NCBI GenBank assembly: GCA_023390815.1
Contig: JAEWCC010000035.1
Coordinates: 10,680-74,679 of the forward strand
Direction of reading: 5' to 3'
DNA: 64,000 bases
Source of the DNA: Bacillota bacterium
Lineage (GTDB): Bacteria; Bacillota; Clostridia; Christensenellales; SZUA-584
Part shown: positions 1 through 8,660 of the stretch, in pieces
Layout: every line of letters begins with the position of its first letter
Position numbering within the stretch: position 1 is the stretch's first letter
Notes under the pieces: model-generated
The model's input: the letters and a program-made list of their open reading frames with translations, nothing else
Database searches by the model: none
What the model was told of the DNA's origin: nothing
Position numbers and translations under genes: made by a program

Positions 1-485
1 AAGATGACACCCGTCAGCAACGCGGCAAGGTAATGGGTAGCCGCGAGGTAGATGCCTGCCTCGGGCAGGCCGAGCATTCCGGCTGAAACCGCGCCGGTGA
101 TGAACAGAGGCCCTGATACGCTCGTGAATCGCACGACGGTTTGCGCATCGGCTTCGGATATCCGGCCGTTTTGATAAAGCTCTGCCGCGAGCCGCGCGCC
201 CACGGGATAACCGGAGAGTGCCGCGGTGAAGAATATGTAGGCGCTTTCGCCGGGCGCGTTGAACAAAAAACGCGTAACAGGGGCGAAGAAGTGTGCGACG
301 AGCCGGATCAGCCCTGTTTCCAGCAGCATGAACGAAGCGAGCACGAACGGAAACAGCGAGGGCAGCACCGTGTGAAACCACAGATCCAGCCCGTATCGCG
401 CCGCTTTAAGGCAATTGTCGGGATACAGCAGTAAAAAAACAACCATTGCGGCGATGCCGGCAATCAGGGGGATTTTTTTCATCAT
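1..485 (-). CDS. ylbJ: Sporulation integral membrane protein YlbJ, N-terminal part (runs off the left edge)
   Basis: Only the first 161 codons are inside the window; the gene continues past position 1. Reading back from the ATG at 485-483 gives a polytopic membrane protein with a hydrophobic helix at residues 6-20 and further helices near 36-56, 62-75, 83-97 and 125-160. The polar motif SGYPVGARLA (91-100) and the segment SVSGPLFITGAVS (122-134) are typical of YlbJ, a nucleoside-recognition (Gate) domain protein. In B. subtilis ylbJ belongs to the mother-cell sporulation programme; the transported substrate is unknown. It lies 51 bp downstream of tmcAL on the same strand, an arrangement common in Firmicutes, so the two are probably co-transcribed. 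A weak AAGG precedes the start. ATG 482 is an equally possible start. Confidence 0.85.
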   Translation of the reverse strand, partial: MMKKIPLIAGIAAMVVFLLLYPDNCLKAARYGLDLWFHTVLPSLFPFVLASFMLLETGLIRLVAHFFAPVTRFLFNAPGESAYIFFTAALSGYPVGARLAAELYQNGRISEADAQTVVRFTSVSGPLFITGAVSAGMLGLPEAGIYLAATHYLAALLTGVI

Positions 486-536
486 ATCACAGCCTTACGG
501 TTAAGCTTATGAACCGGTATGGCTGCGTATGAGGGA

Positions 537-1721
537 TCAGAGCTGGGAGCCGATGAGCAGTTTTTCCGTATAATCGCGATACCCATTATGATATGGGGGT
601 ACCCGCTGGCTGAGTGCCCAGACGTCAGTGGCAGCAATGTCCAGCGCAGGGTAAGGGGACTTGGCGGCGGACCCGGTCACCAACGGTACGGAACATGATT
701 GGGAAAGCACGGAAAGTACATCCGGGCTCTTGACGCCCAGTACGCGTACGTGGTTTAATGGCGTTTGGTTATGTTGGCGCACTGCCTCGCGCGTGATGCC
801 GAGCAGCGCGTAGAGCAGGATACGCGATATGCGCGTATAGGTATATCGCTTGGTTTTGACTTTAGCGATGAGCGCTTCGCGCGAGGTGCTGCTTTGGGCG
901 GCTTCGAATATGCGGTTCTCCAGACCCTCGGAGACCTCGTGGAGCGTGCGGATATAATCCGGCCCATTGCGGCGCAGCGCAAACAGCAGCGCATTGTCGA
1001 AACATTCCGGATATACGGGGACAAGTCCCTGATTCATCTGAACGCGCACATAATCGCGGCAGCCTTGCGGCATCGCGGCGATCGCCTGCTCGGTTTGTCC
1101 GGCTTTAAGCGCCGCCCGCAGCGCGGTCGCGCTGGGAACCGCGTCCGTCATGTCGGCACTGTGGTATGCGCCGCCCGTGCGCGGCACGGCGAACGGCGTG
1201 ATATCCGCGCCGCTCTGGATGATGGCCTTGATATATTCGATGCCGAGGATGGCATTGGGATGACATAATATTTCGGGCGCGTCCGGTAAAGCCGCCTGCA
1301 TGCGCGCGGCAGGAAAGCTGCTTCCGTCATCAAGGTGCTGACGGAGTGTGCGGCGGAAAGCGTCGGTCTCGTCTGCCAATACGTGCGCGGCTTTGGTCAG
1401 CAGACCGACATCGGCGGTTTCGCTGCCGAAGCTGATCGCCTGTGCGCCCAGCGCGCGCAGCACCGATACGCCGCCCTGCGCGAAGCCTTCCGCGCTCTGC
1501 ACGGCGGAGAGCAGCGGCAACTCCACCACGGCGTCGGCGCCGCACAGCAGCGCACACGCCGCGCGCGTCCACTTGTCGAATATCGCGGGCTCGCCGCGCT
1601 GCACAAAACTGGCGCTCATCACACAGACGACGAGGTCGGCGATATCACGTGTCTGCGCGATGTGCCATTCATGTCCCGCGTGAAACGGATTATATTCCGA
1701 CACAATTCCGCAGATACGCAT
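537..1721 (-). CDS. tmcAL: tRNA(Met) cytidine acetate ligase TmcAL (YlbM)
   Basis: A 394-residue protein of normal family length. The N-terminus carries the nucleotidyltransferase signature YNPFHAGH (residues 10-17), the HIGH-like ATP-binding motif of this family. TmcAL activates acetate with ATP and acetylates the wobble cytidine of elongator tRNA-Met (ac4C34), aiding accurate AUG decoding; unlike TmcA it uses acetate rather than acetyl-CoA. The start is fixed by an AAAAGGAG ribosome site 8 nt upstream. The gene is divergent from pta-ackA, the acetate-producing pathway, which is suggestive given that acetate is its substrate, but this neighbourhood is also simply the common ylbM locus. Its promoter overlaps that of pta. 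Confidence 0.93.
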   Translation of the reverse strand: MRICGIVSEYNPFHAGHEWHIAQTRDIADLVVCVMSASFVQRGEPAIFDKWTRAACALLCGADAVVELPLLSAVQSAEGFAQGGVSVLRALGAQAISFGSETADVGLLTKAAHVLADETDAFRRTLRQHLDDGSSFPAARMQAALPDAPEILCHPNAILGIEYIKAIIQSGADITPFAVPRTGGAYHSADMTDAVPSATALRAALKAGQTEQAIAAMPQGCRDYVRVQMNQGLVPVYPECFDNALLFALRRNGPDYIRTLHEVSEGLENRIFEAAQSSTSREALIAKVKTKRYTYTRISRILLYALLGITREAVRQHNQTPLNHVRVLGVKSPDVLSVLSQSCSVPLVTGSAAKSPYPALDIAATDVWALSQRVPPYHNGYRDYTEKLLIGSQL

Positions 1722-1731
1722 AAAATACTCC

Positions 1732-1760
1732 TTTTCAAAAATGATAAAGTTATATATAAT
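1732..1760 (+). promoter_or_regulatory. Probable sigma-A promoter of pta-ackA
   Basis: TTTTCA (1732-1737), 17-bp spacer, TATAAT (1755-1760). Expected transcription start is near 1767, leaving a leader of about 78 nt before pta. The -35 matches the consensus at four of six positions. Confidence 0.55.
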
Positions 1761-1766
1761 AGGCGA

Positions 1767-1787
1767 GTGGTATTATCATTATACCAC
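1767..1787. promoter_or_regulatory. Perfect inverted repeat between the overlapping pta and tmcAL promoters
   Basis: GTGGTAT (1767-1773), 7-nt loop, ATACCAC (1781-1787). The right arm contains an extended -10 read on the minus strand, TGGTATAAT (1786-1778), probably the tmcAL promoter. The left arm begins at the predicted pta start point. It could be an operator, an mRNA 5' hairpin, or a by-product of the AT-rich promoter sequence. Confidence 0.4.
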
Positions 1788-1844
1788 AATCTTCAAATAT
1801 TAATAGCTTATTTGTATATATTCGAAGGGAGAATAGACGGAATC

Positions 1845-2834
1845 ATGAGTTTGATGGACGGAATCAAGCAGAAGGCGCGGGCTGCAAAGAAACGGATTAT
1901 GCTGCCGGAAGGCACCGAGGAAAGGACGATCAAGGCGGCAGAAATTATCGCCCGGGAGGGGATTGCAGAGGTCACGCTGCTCGGAGACATCGACAAGATG
2001 AAGGAGATGTCCAAGGGGTTGGACTATACCGGTGTAAAGATGATCGACCCGGCAAAATCGGATAAACTGGAAGAATACGCGGAGAAGTTCTACGAGCTGA
2101 GGAAGCACAAGGGCGTAACCCTTGAAGCAGCGAAAGCACAAGTAACGGATCCGCTTTTCTATGCGTGCATGATGATCAAGGAAGGCGAAGCGGACGGCAT
2201 GGTAGCGGGCGCGATCAATACAACGGCCAACACACTGCGTCCCGCGCTGCAGATCATCAAGACAGCACCCGGCATCAAGGTGGTTTCGAGCTGCTTTGTG
2301 ATGGAACTCACCACCCCGGAGTATGGCCACAACGGCGTCATGCTGTTCGGCGACTGTGCGGTGAACCCGAATCCGACCGCCGAGGAACTGGCTGCGATCG
2401 CGATTTCGACCGCAAAATCGGGCGTACAGCTGACCGGTATGGAACCCAAGGTCGCGATGCTGTCGTTCTCTACGAAAGGCAGCGCGAAACACGAACTGGT
2501 CGATAAGGTCGTTCAGGCGACCGCGCTCGTTAAACAACTGGCTCCCGATCTCATGGTGGACGGCGAGCTTCAGGCGGATGCCGCGCTGGTGGAGAAGGTC
2601 GGGCAATTGAAATCACCCGGCAGCCCGGTGGCGGGCAAAGCCAACATTCTCATATTCCCCGATCTGCAGGCGGGCAACATCGGCTACAAGCTCGTGCAGC
2701 GTCTGGCGGGCGCTGATGCCATCGGACCCATCTGTCAGGGCCTCGCCGCGCCGGTCAACGACCTGTCCCGCGGCTGCAGCGTAGAGGATATCGTTTCAGT
2801 CGTCGCAATTACTGCTGTTCAGGCACAAAATTAG
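1845..2834 (+). CDS. pta: Phosphate acetyltransferase
   Basis: 329 residues, the length of a single-domain class I Pta. It converts acetyl-CoA and phosphate to acetyl phosphate and CoA in the cytoplasm. The N-terminus (IMLPEGTEERTIKAAE, residues 18-33) and the C-terminal segment around FPDLQAGNIGYKLVQRLAGA are typical PTA_PTB sequence. The open frame extends upstream past the intergenic promoter, so the ATG at 1845 was chosen: it gives the usual clostridial N-terminus and follows GGGAG, although the spacing (about 12 nt) is long. ATG 1854 is an alternative. It is followed after 9 bp by ackA, so the two form the acetate-fermentation operon that makes ATP. Confidence 0.95.
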   Translation: MSLMDGIKQKARAAKKRIMLPEGTEERTIKAAEIIAREGIAEVTLLGDIDKMKEMSKGLDYTGVKMIDPAKSDKLEEYAEKFYELRKHKGVTLEAAKAQVTDPLFYACMMIKEGEADGMVAGAINTTANTLRPALQIIKTAPGIKVVSSCFVMELTTPEYGHNGVMLFGDCAVNPNPTAEELAAIAISTAKSGVQLTGMEPKVAMLSFSTKGSAKHELVDKVVQATALVKQLAPDLMVDGELQADAALVEKVGQLKSPGSPVAGKANILIFPDLQAGNIGYKLVQRLAGADAIGPICQGLAAPVNDLSRGCSVEDIVSVVAITAVQAQN

Positions 2835-2843
2835 GAGGACATC

Positions 2844-4034
2844 ATGTATACCATACTCGTCATCAACGCAGGCAGCTCGTCGCTGAAATACCAGCTGATC
2901 GAGATTGAAACCACGGATGTGCTGGCAAAGGGCCTCGTCGAGCGCATCGGCATCGAGGGCTCCGTGCTGACGCATACCGCGCCCGGTAAGGAAAAGCTGG
3001 TCGTCGAAGAGCCGATGGCTGACCACAAGCAGGCCATGAGCCATGTGCTGCGCGCGCTGACCGACCCTCAATACGGCGTGATATCCGATATGAATGAGAT
3101 CAACGCGGTGGGACACCGCGTGCTGCACGCGGCGGAGAAGTTCACGCAGAGCGTGATCATCAATGATGCGGTCATCGACGCAATCCGCGACTGCATCAAG
3201 TTCGGACCGCTGCACAACCCCGCCAACCTCATGGGCATCGAGGCGTGCCGCAGCATCATGCCGACCACGCCGATGGTCGCGGTGTTCGATACCGCGTTCC
3301 ATCAGACCATGCCCAAAAAGGCATACCTGTACGGCCTTTCGTACGACGCGTATACCGAATACGGCGTCCGCCGCTATGGCTTCCACGGCACATCGCATAA
3401 ATACGTATCCAAGCGCTACGCTAAGCTGATCGGCAAGAAGGATGCCAAGGTGGTTACATGCCACTTGGGCAACGGCTCCAGCATGTGCGCGGTAGACGGC
3501 GGCAAATGCGTCGATACGTCGATGGGCTTAACGCCGCTGGCCGGCGTGATGATGGGAACGCGCTGCGGCGATATCGACCCCGCTATCGTAACGAACCTGA
3601 TGAAAGAAATGAAGCTCGATCCCGAACAGATGAGCAATTACATGAACAAGAAGTGCGGCGTGCTCGGCATATCGGGCGTATCGAGTGACTTCCGTGATCT
3701 TACCGCTGCAGCTAAAGAAGGCAACGAGCGCGCGGCGACTGCGCTTGAAATGTTCTGCTATCAGGTCCGTAAATACATCGGCTCTTATGCGGCGGCGATG
3801 GGCGGCCTCGACGCCATCGTGTTCACGGCGGGTATCGGCGAGAACGACACGGGTGTGCGTGCGCGGTGTCTGGAAGGCCTCGAATTCCTCGGTGTGAAGA
3901 TCGACAAGGAACTCAACGCGAACCGCGGCAAGGAGATGCGCATCTCCGCGCCCGACTCCAAGGTGGATGTGTGGTGCGTGCCGACGAACGAGGAACTCGA
4001 GATCGCAAACGATACGTACGAGCTTTGCAAGTAG
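2844..4034 (+). CDS. ackA: Acetate kinase
   Basis: 396 residues, normal for AckA. It transfers the phosphoryl group of acetyl phosphate to ADP, yielding acetate and ATP. The ASKHA-fold signature NAGSSSLKY starts at residue 8; the conserved central block MGLTPLAGVMMGTRCGDIDP and the C-terminal FTAGIGEND phosphate-binding loop are intact. AGGAGG lies 6 nt before the ATG. It is the second gene of the pta-ackA pair. The stop codon abuts the -35 element of the next promoter, and I see no convincing intrinsic terminator between ackA and that promoter. Confidence 0.97.
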   Translation: MYTILVINAGSSSLKYQLIEIETTDVLAKGLVERIGIEGSVLTHTAPGKEKLVVEEPMADHKQAMSHVLRALTDPQYGVISDMNEINAVGHRVLHAAEKFTQSVIINDAVIDAIRDCIKFGPLHNPANLMGIEACRSIMPTTPMVAVFDTAFHQTMPKKAYLYGLSYDAYTEYGVRRYGFHGTSHKYVSKRYAKLIGKKDAKVVTCHLGNGSSMCAVDGGKCVDTSMGLTPLAGVMMGTRCGDIDPAIVTNLMKEMKLDPEQMSNYMNKKCGVLGISGVSSDFRDLTAAAKEGNERAATALEMFCYQVRKYIGSYAAAMGGLDAIVFTAGIGENDTGVRARCLEGLEFLGVKIDKELNANRGKEMRISAPDSKVDVWCVPTNEELEIANDTYELCK

Positions 4035-4063
4035 TAGACAAATGGTTATGCCGCGTGTATAAT
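4035..4063 (+). promoter_or_regulatory. Sigma-A promoter of the hisS-aspS operon
   Basis: TAGACA (4035-4040), exactly 17 bp, TATAAT (4058-4063). It starts the base after the ackA stop codon. Expected transcription start is about 4070, just ahead of the T-box leader. Confidence 0.75.
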
Positions 4064-4069
4064 GGGCAT

Positions 4070-4270
4070 AATCGAAGGGGACGCCCATCTGGGAGTATCG
4101 ACTTTTTAGGGACCCGCCGACGCGACTGAAATCGGTGGGAGGGAGATCTGGGTGTGGTGACAGCCGCTTTGCGTGTGAATATTCTCTAAAGTGCCCGGAA
4201 CGAACCGGGAATTTGGGTGGCACCGCGGGTAACATACTCGTCCCTGTCTTTGGATAGGGACGTTTTGTTA
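4070..4270 (+). ncRNA. T-box riboswitch (tRNA-sensing leader) of hisS-aspS
   Basis: The 306-bp gap between ackA and hisS is filled by this leader. The T-box core GGGTGGCACCGCGGG lies at 4215-4229. An antiterminator can form from GGG(UGGCACC bulge)GCGGG pairing with CUCGU-CCC (about 4237-4244). This excludes the terminator, whose arms are CGTCCCTGTC and GATAGGGACG (4239-4262) followed by TTTT. Upstream there is a stem with ACGCCCA (4081-4087) against TGGGTGT (4149-4155), a loop-E-like AGTA (4094-4097), a CCCGCCGA/TCGGTGGG hairpin, and a small CCGG hairpin just before the T-box. The bulge UGGC complements a tRNA end GCCA, the end expected for tRNA-Asp. I could not place the specifier triplet with confidence. 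Confidence 0.92.
4239..4270 (+). terminator. T-box-controlled intrinsic terminator
   Basis: A 10-bp stem (one mismatch) of CGTCCCTGTC against GATAGGGACG with a short loop, then TTTTGTTA. Its 5' arm shares bases with the antiterminator, as expected for a transcriptional T-box switch. Confidence 0.88.
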
Positions 4271-4340
4271 TATAAAAAATGATATATTTGTGAGGCCTTT
4301 GGAGCCGTTTCGGCTCCTGGCTATGTTTATGAGGTGAAGC

Positions 4341-5602
4341 ATGCTGACTCAGGCGCCGAAGGGCACAAAGGATGTATTACCTGCCGAAAGCGGGAAGTGG
4401 CAGCACATTGAAAATAAAGTAAGGGACATCTGCGCGCGGTTCGGATACCGTGAGATACGCACGCCGGTATTTGAACATACCGAGCTGTTTTTGCGCGGCG
4501 TCGGCGATACGACGGACATCGTGCAGAAGGAGATGTTTACGTTTACGGATAAGGGGGATCGGAGCATCACCCTGAAGCCGGAAGGCACGGCAGGTGCGGT
4601 GCGCGCCTTTATTGAAAACAGCCTATACGGCGGCCCGCAGCCCACGAAGATGTACTATCTCTCGTCACCGATTTTCCGTCAAGAGAAACCGCAGGCCGGT
4701 CGGCTTCGTGAGCACCATCAATTCGGCGTTGAGGTGTTTGGCGCACCCGGCCCATCGGTAGACGTGGAAGTTATCTCGGTTGCATTGACCTTGCTTCGTG
4801 AACTAGGGGTTAATGGCCTTGCGCTCAATATCAACAGCATCGGCTGTCCCGTATGCCGTCCCGCGTATAACGCGGCGCTGCGGACATTCCTCGAGAATAA
4901 GAGCGGCGGATTGTGCGGAAACTGCAAAGAACGGATGCAGACGAACCCGCTGCGCGTGCTCGACTGCAAGGAAGAAGCGTGCAAGGAACTCGTCAAGGAC
5001 GCGCCGGTGATGCTGGACTGCCTCTGCGACGACTGCCGGACACACTTCGATGGGCTGAAAGCTCGGCTGGAAGCCTTAGGTATCGAATATGCTGTCAATC
5101 CGCATATCGTACGCGGACTGGATTACTACACCAAGACGGTGTTCGAGATCATCTCCACCGATATCGGCTCGCAGGGCACGGTGTGCGGCGGAGGCCGGTA
5201 CGACGGCCTTGTGGAACAGCTTGGCGGCCCCTCCATGCCAGGTATCGGTTTTGGCATGGGGATCGAGCGGTTGCTGCTCGTGCTAAATTCTCTGGGTATT
5301 GAGTTGCCGCAGCCCAGAGTTTGCGACGCGTATATCTGCACATTGGGCGGGGAAGCGTCGGTCAAAGGGTTGGTCATCGCGTCATGCCTTCGTGATTCGG
5401 GCATCCGGGCCGATATCGACCACATGGGCCGCAGTTTGAAAGCGCAGCTTAAGTACGCGGCAAAACTGGGCGCGGCGTATGTGGTCATACTGGGCGAAAA
5501 TGAACTGCAGAACGGGATTGCGGCAGTGCGCAACATGAGCGCCAGCGAAGAGAAAATGGTTCCGCTAGCGGAATTAAATGAATATTTAAAGGCAGGATTA
5601 CA

Positions 5603-5606
<4 letters not shown>
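4341..5606 (+). CDS. hisS: Histidine-tRNA ligase
   Basis: 421 residues, standard bacterial length. It charges tRNA-His with histidine. Class II motif 2 surrounds SPIFRQEKPQAGRLREHHQFG, and the HisRS-specific GLDYYTKTVFE lies near residue 258, followed by the glycine-rich motif 3 region GIGFGMGIERLLLVL. The C-terminal anticodon-binding domain covers roughly residues 325-421. A GAGGTG ribosome site precedes the ATG. It is the first gene after the T-box leader and overlaps aspS by four bases (ATGA), so the two are translationally coupled; hisS-aspS is a conserved Firmicutes pair. Confidence 0.97.
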
Positions 5607-7390
<1,784 letters not shown>

Positions 7391-7417
7391 TGAAACCTTG
7401 AAGAGAAAAGAGTACGT

Positions 7418-7876
7418 ATGGAAACCATGAAGGAATACGGGCGCGTGGTAGCGATCGAAGGCCGGGATGCGATGATCAAATTCGTCCGCACCTCTGCATG
7501 CGGGCGCTGCCATGCGTGCGGCATGCTCTCCGCACAAAACGAGATTGTGGTGAACGTGCCCAATACGATGGGTGCAGAGGCGGGAGACCGCGTCGCGATC
7601 GACATCCGCATGAAAAAGGCGCTCGGCGCTTCGGTCATCGCGTATGTGTTTCCGCTGGTAATGCTTGTATTGGGCGCGGTGGTGGGCTGGCTGCTATCCG
7701 GAGTATGGCACGTGTTTAAAACCGCCGATGTCACGATGGCGATCTGCGCGCTCATATTTGCCGCACTTGCTTTTCCGTTGATGAAGCTCGCTTCCCCGCT
7801 CTACAGCCGGCAGGTTGCCAATGTTTATACCATGATCGAAGTAAAGAAACCCGGCGAGGCCAATAAACAGCCGTAA
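7418..7876 (+). CDS. rseC: RseC/MucC-type (SoxR-reducing system) membrane protein
   Basis: 152 residues. An N-terminal cytoplasmic part carries a cysteine cluster CGRCHAC (about residues 28-34) and is followed by two transmembrane helices (about 69-92 and 108-125) and a short polar tail. This is the RseC domain architecture. In proteobacteria RseC works with the Rnf/Rsx complex in keeping SoxR reduced; in Clostridia its role is not established, and no rnf genes lie in this window. It sits 27 bp after aspS and 46 bp before thioredoxin, so a redox role with TrxA is possible but unproven. The ribosome site is weak. Confidence 0.8.
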   Translation: METMKEYGRVVAIEGRDAMIKFVRTSACGRCHACGMLSAQNEIVVNVPNTMGAEAGDRVAIDIRMKKALGASVIAYVFPLVMLVLGAVVGWLLSGVWHVFKTADVTMAICALIFAALAFPLMKLASPLYSRQVANVYTMIEVKKPGEANKQP

Positions 7877-7922
7877 ATATCCGCGACGGCGCGGAAATAT
7901 AGAGGTTTTAAGGAGAACGCTT

Positions 7923-8249
7923 ATGTCAGACAAGGCAATGGAAATTACGAATGTAAACTTCGACGAGAAAGTACTCAACAGTACACAGCCAGTACTGGTG
8001 GATTTTTGGGCTGAATGGTGCGCGCCCTGCCGGATGCTCTCTCCCTTGATCGACGAGGTGGCGGGGCAGTACGGCGAGAAGGCCAAAATCGGAAAAGTCA
8101 ACATCGACGAGCAGCCCGAACTTGCACAGCGCTTCGGTGTGATGAGCATTCCGACACTCATTTTATTTAAAGACGGTACCGCGGCGAGCCGCAGTGTAGG
8201 CGTGGTGGGCAAAGATAAAATATCCGGAATGATTGACGCAGCACTCTGA
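7923..8249 (+). CDS. trxA: Thioredoxin
   Basis: 108 residues, single thioredoxin fold. The redox site is WCAPC (Cys33 and Cys36) rather than the usual WCGPC, within VDFWAEWCAPCRMLSPLIDE; the cis-proline loop MSIPTL is present. No signal peptide or membrane segment is seen, so it is a cytoplasmic dithiol reductase partnered with thioredoxin reductase (not in the window). AAGGAG lies 7 nt before the ATG. The Gly-to-Ala change occurs in other clostridial thioredoxins and should keep activity. It follows rseC and probably ends the hisS operon before the spoVS promoter. Confidence 0.96.
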   Translation: MSDKAMEITNVNFDEKVLNSTQPVLVDFWAEWCAPCRMLSPLIDEVAGQYGEKAKIGKVNIDEQPELAQRFGVMSIPTLILFKDGTAASRSVGVVGKDKISGMIDAAL

Positions 8250-8280
8250 AAAAATATATGTAGTTTTCTTTCGGAATATT

Positions 8281-8289
8281 TGGTATAAT
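8281..8289 (+). promoter_or_regulatory. Extended -10 promoter of spoVS
   Basis: TGGTATAAT, a TGn-extended -10, lies 28 bp before the spoVS ATG. The -35 region (about 8261) is poor. In B. subtilis spoVS is sigma-H dependent; I see no convincing sigma-H element here. Confidence 0.55.
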
Positions 8290-8317
8290 AAATCATTGCA
8301 AGTCGGGGGGATTAAGC

Positions 8318-8578
8318 ATGGAACCGCTCAGAGTTTCGACCAAATCTCAACCCAAATCGGTGGCAGGCGCCATTGCTGCGATGATCAATGATTACCAGAA
8401 GGCAGAAGTTTTGGCAGTGGGAGCCGGCGCGGTAAATCAGGCCATCAAGGCCATTGCGATCGCACGTGGATTTCTCGCGCCGCGCGGTATCGATATCGTT
8501 GTAATACCCGCGTTTACCAACGTGGATATTGACGGCATATCGAGAACCTCGATCAAGCTGCTGGTGGAGATACGCTGA
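8318..8578 (+). CDS. spoVS: Stage V sporulation protein S
   Basis: 86 residues, exactly the family length, starting MEPLRVSTKSQPKSVAGAI and carrying the Alba-like SpoVS core through to LLVEIR. SpoVS is a small nucleic-acid-binding-fold protein that affects entry into sporulation and spore-coat and cortex stages in Bacillus; its molecular action is not settled. The SD-like GGGGGG lies about 8 nt upstream. It is a monocistronic unit with its own promoter and a strong terminator, between trxA and smc. Its presence supports a spore-forming host, although SpoVS homologues also exist in some non-sporulating bacteria. Confidence 0.95.
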   Translation: MEPLRVSTKSQPKSVAGAIAAMINDYQKAEVLAVGAGAVNQAIKAIAIARGFLAPRGIDIVVIPAFTNVDIDGISRTSIKLLVEIR

Positions 8579-8591
8579 TTTCGCACAGCAT

Positions 8592-8617
8592 TCGGCAGAC
8601 AATGCCGATTTTTTTTT
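8592..8617 (+). terminator. Intrinsic terminator after spoVS
   Basis: TCGGCA (8592-8597), loop GACAA, TGCCGA (8603-8608), followed by nine T residues. It lies 13 bp after the spoVS stop. Confidence 0.93.
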
Positions 8618-8660
8618 GAAGAGACATCATGATTGAAAACATTGAAAGTGAGTTTCGGAG

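Noticed and set aside
141..434. Plus-strand open frame opposite ylbJ
   Set aside because: It is antisense to a well-supported membrane protein gene, has no family resemblance and no ribosome site.
1800..2606. Long minus-strand open frame across pta (and similar long frames opposite dnaK, galU/ahcY, mtaD, deoB and dinB)
   Set aside because: These are shadows caused by GC-rich codon use of the real genes; their translations are compositionally odd and lack domains.
7881..7894. Small CCGCG/CGCGG hairpin between rseC and trxA
   Set aside because: Five base pairs with no T-run; not a credible terminator.
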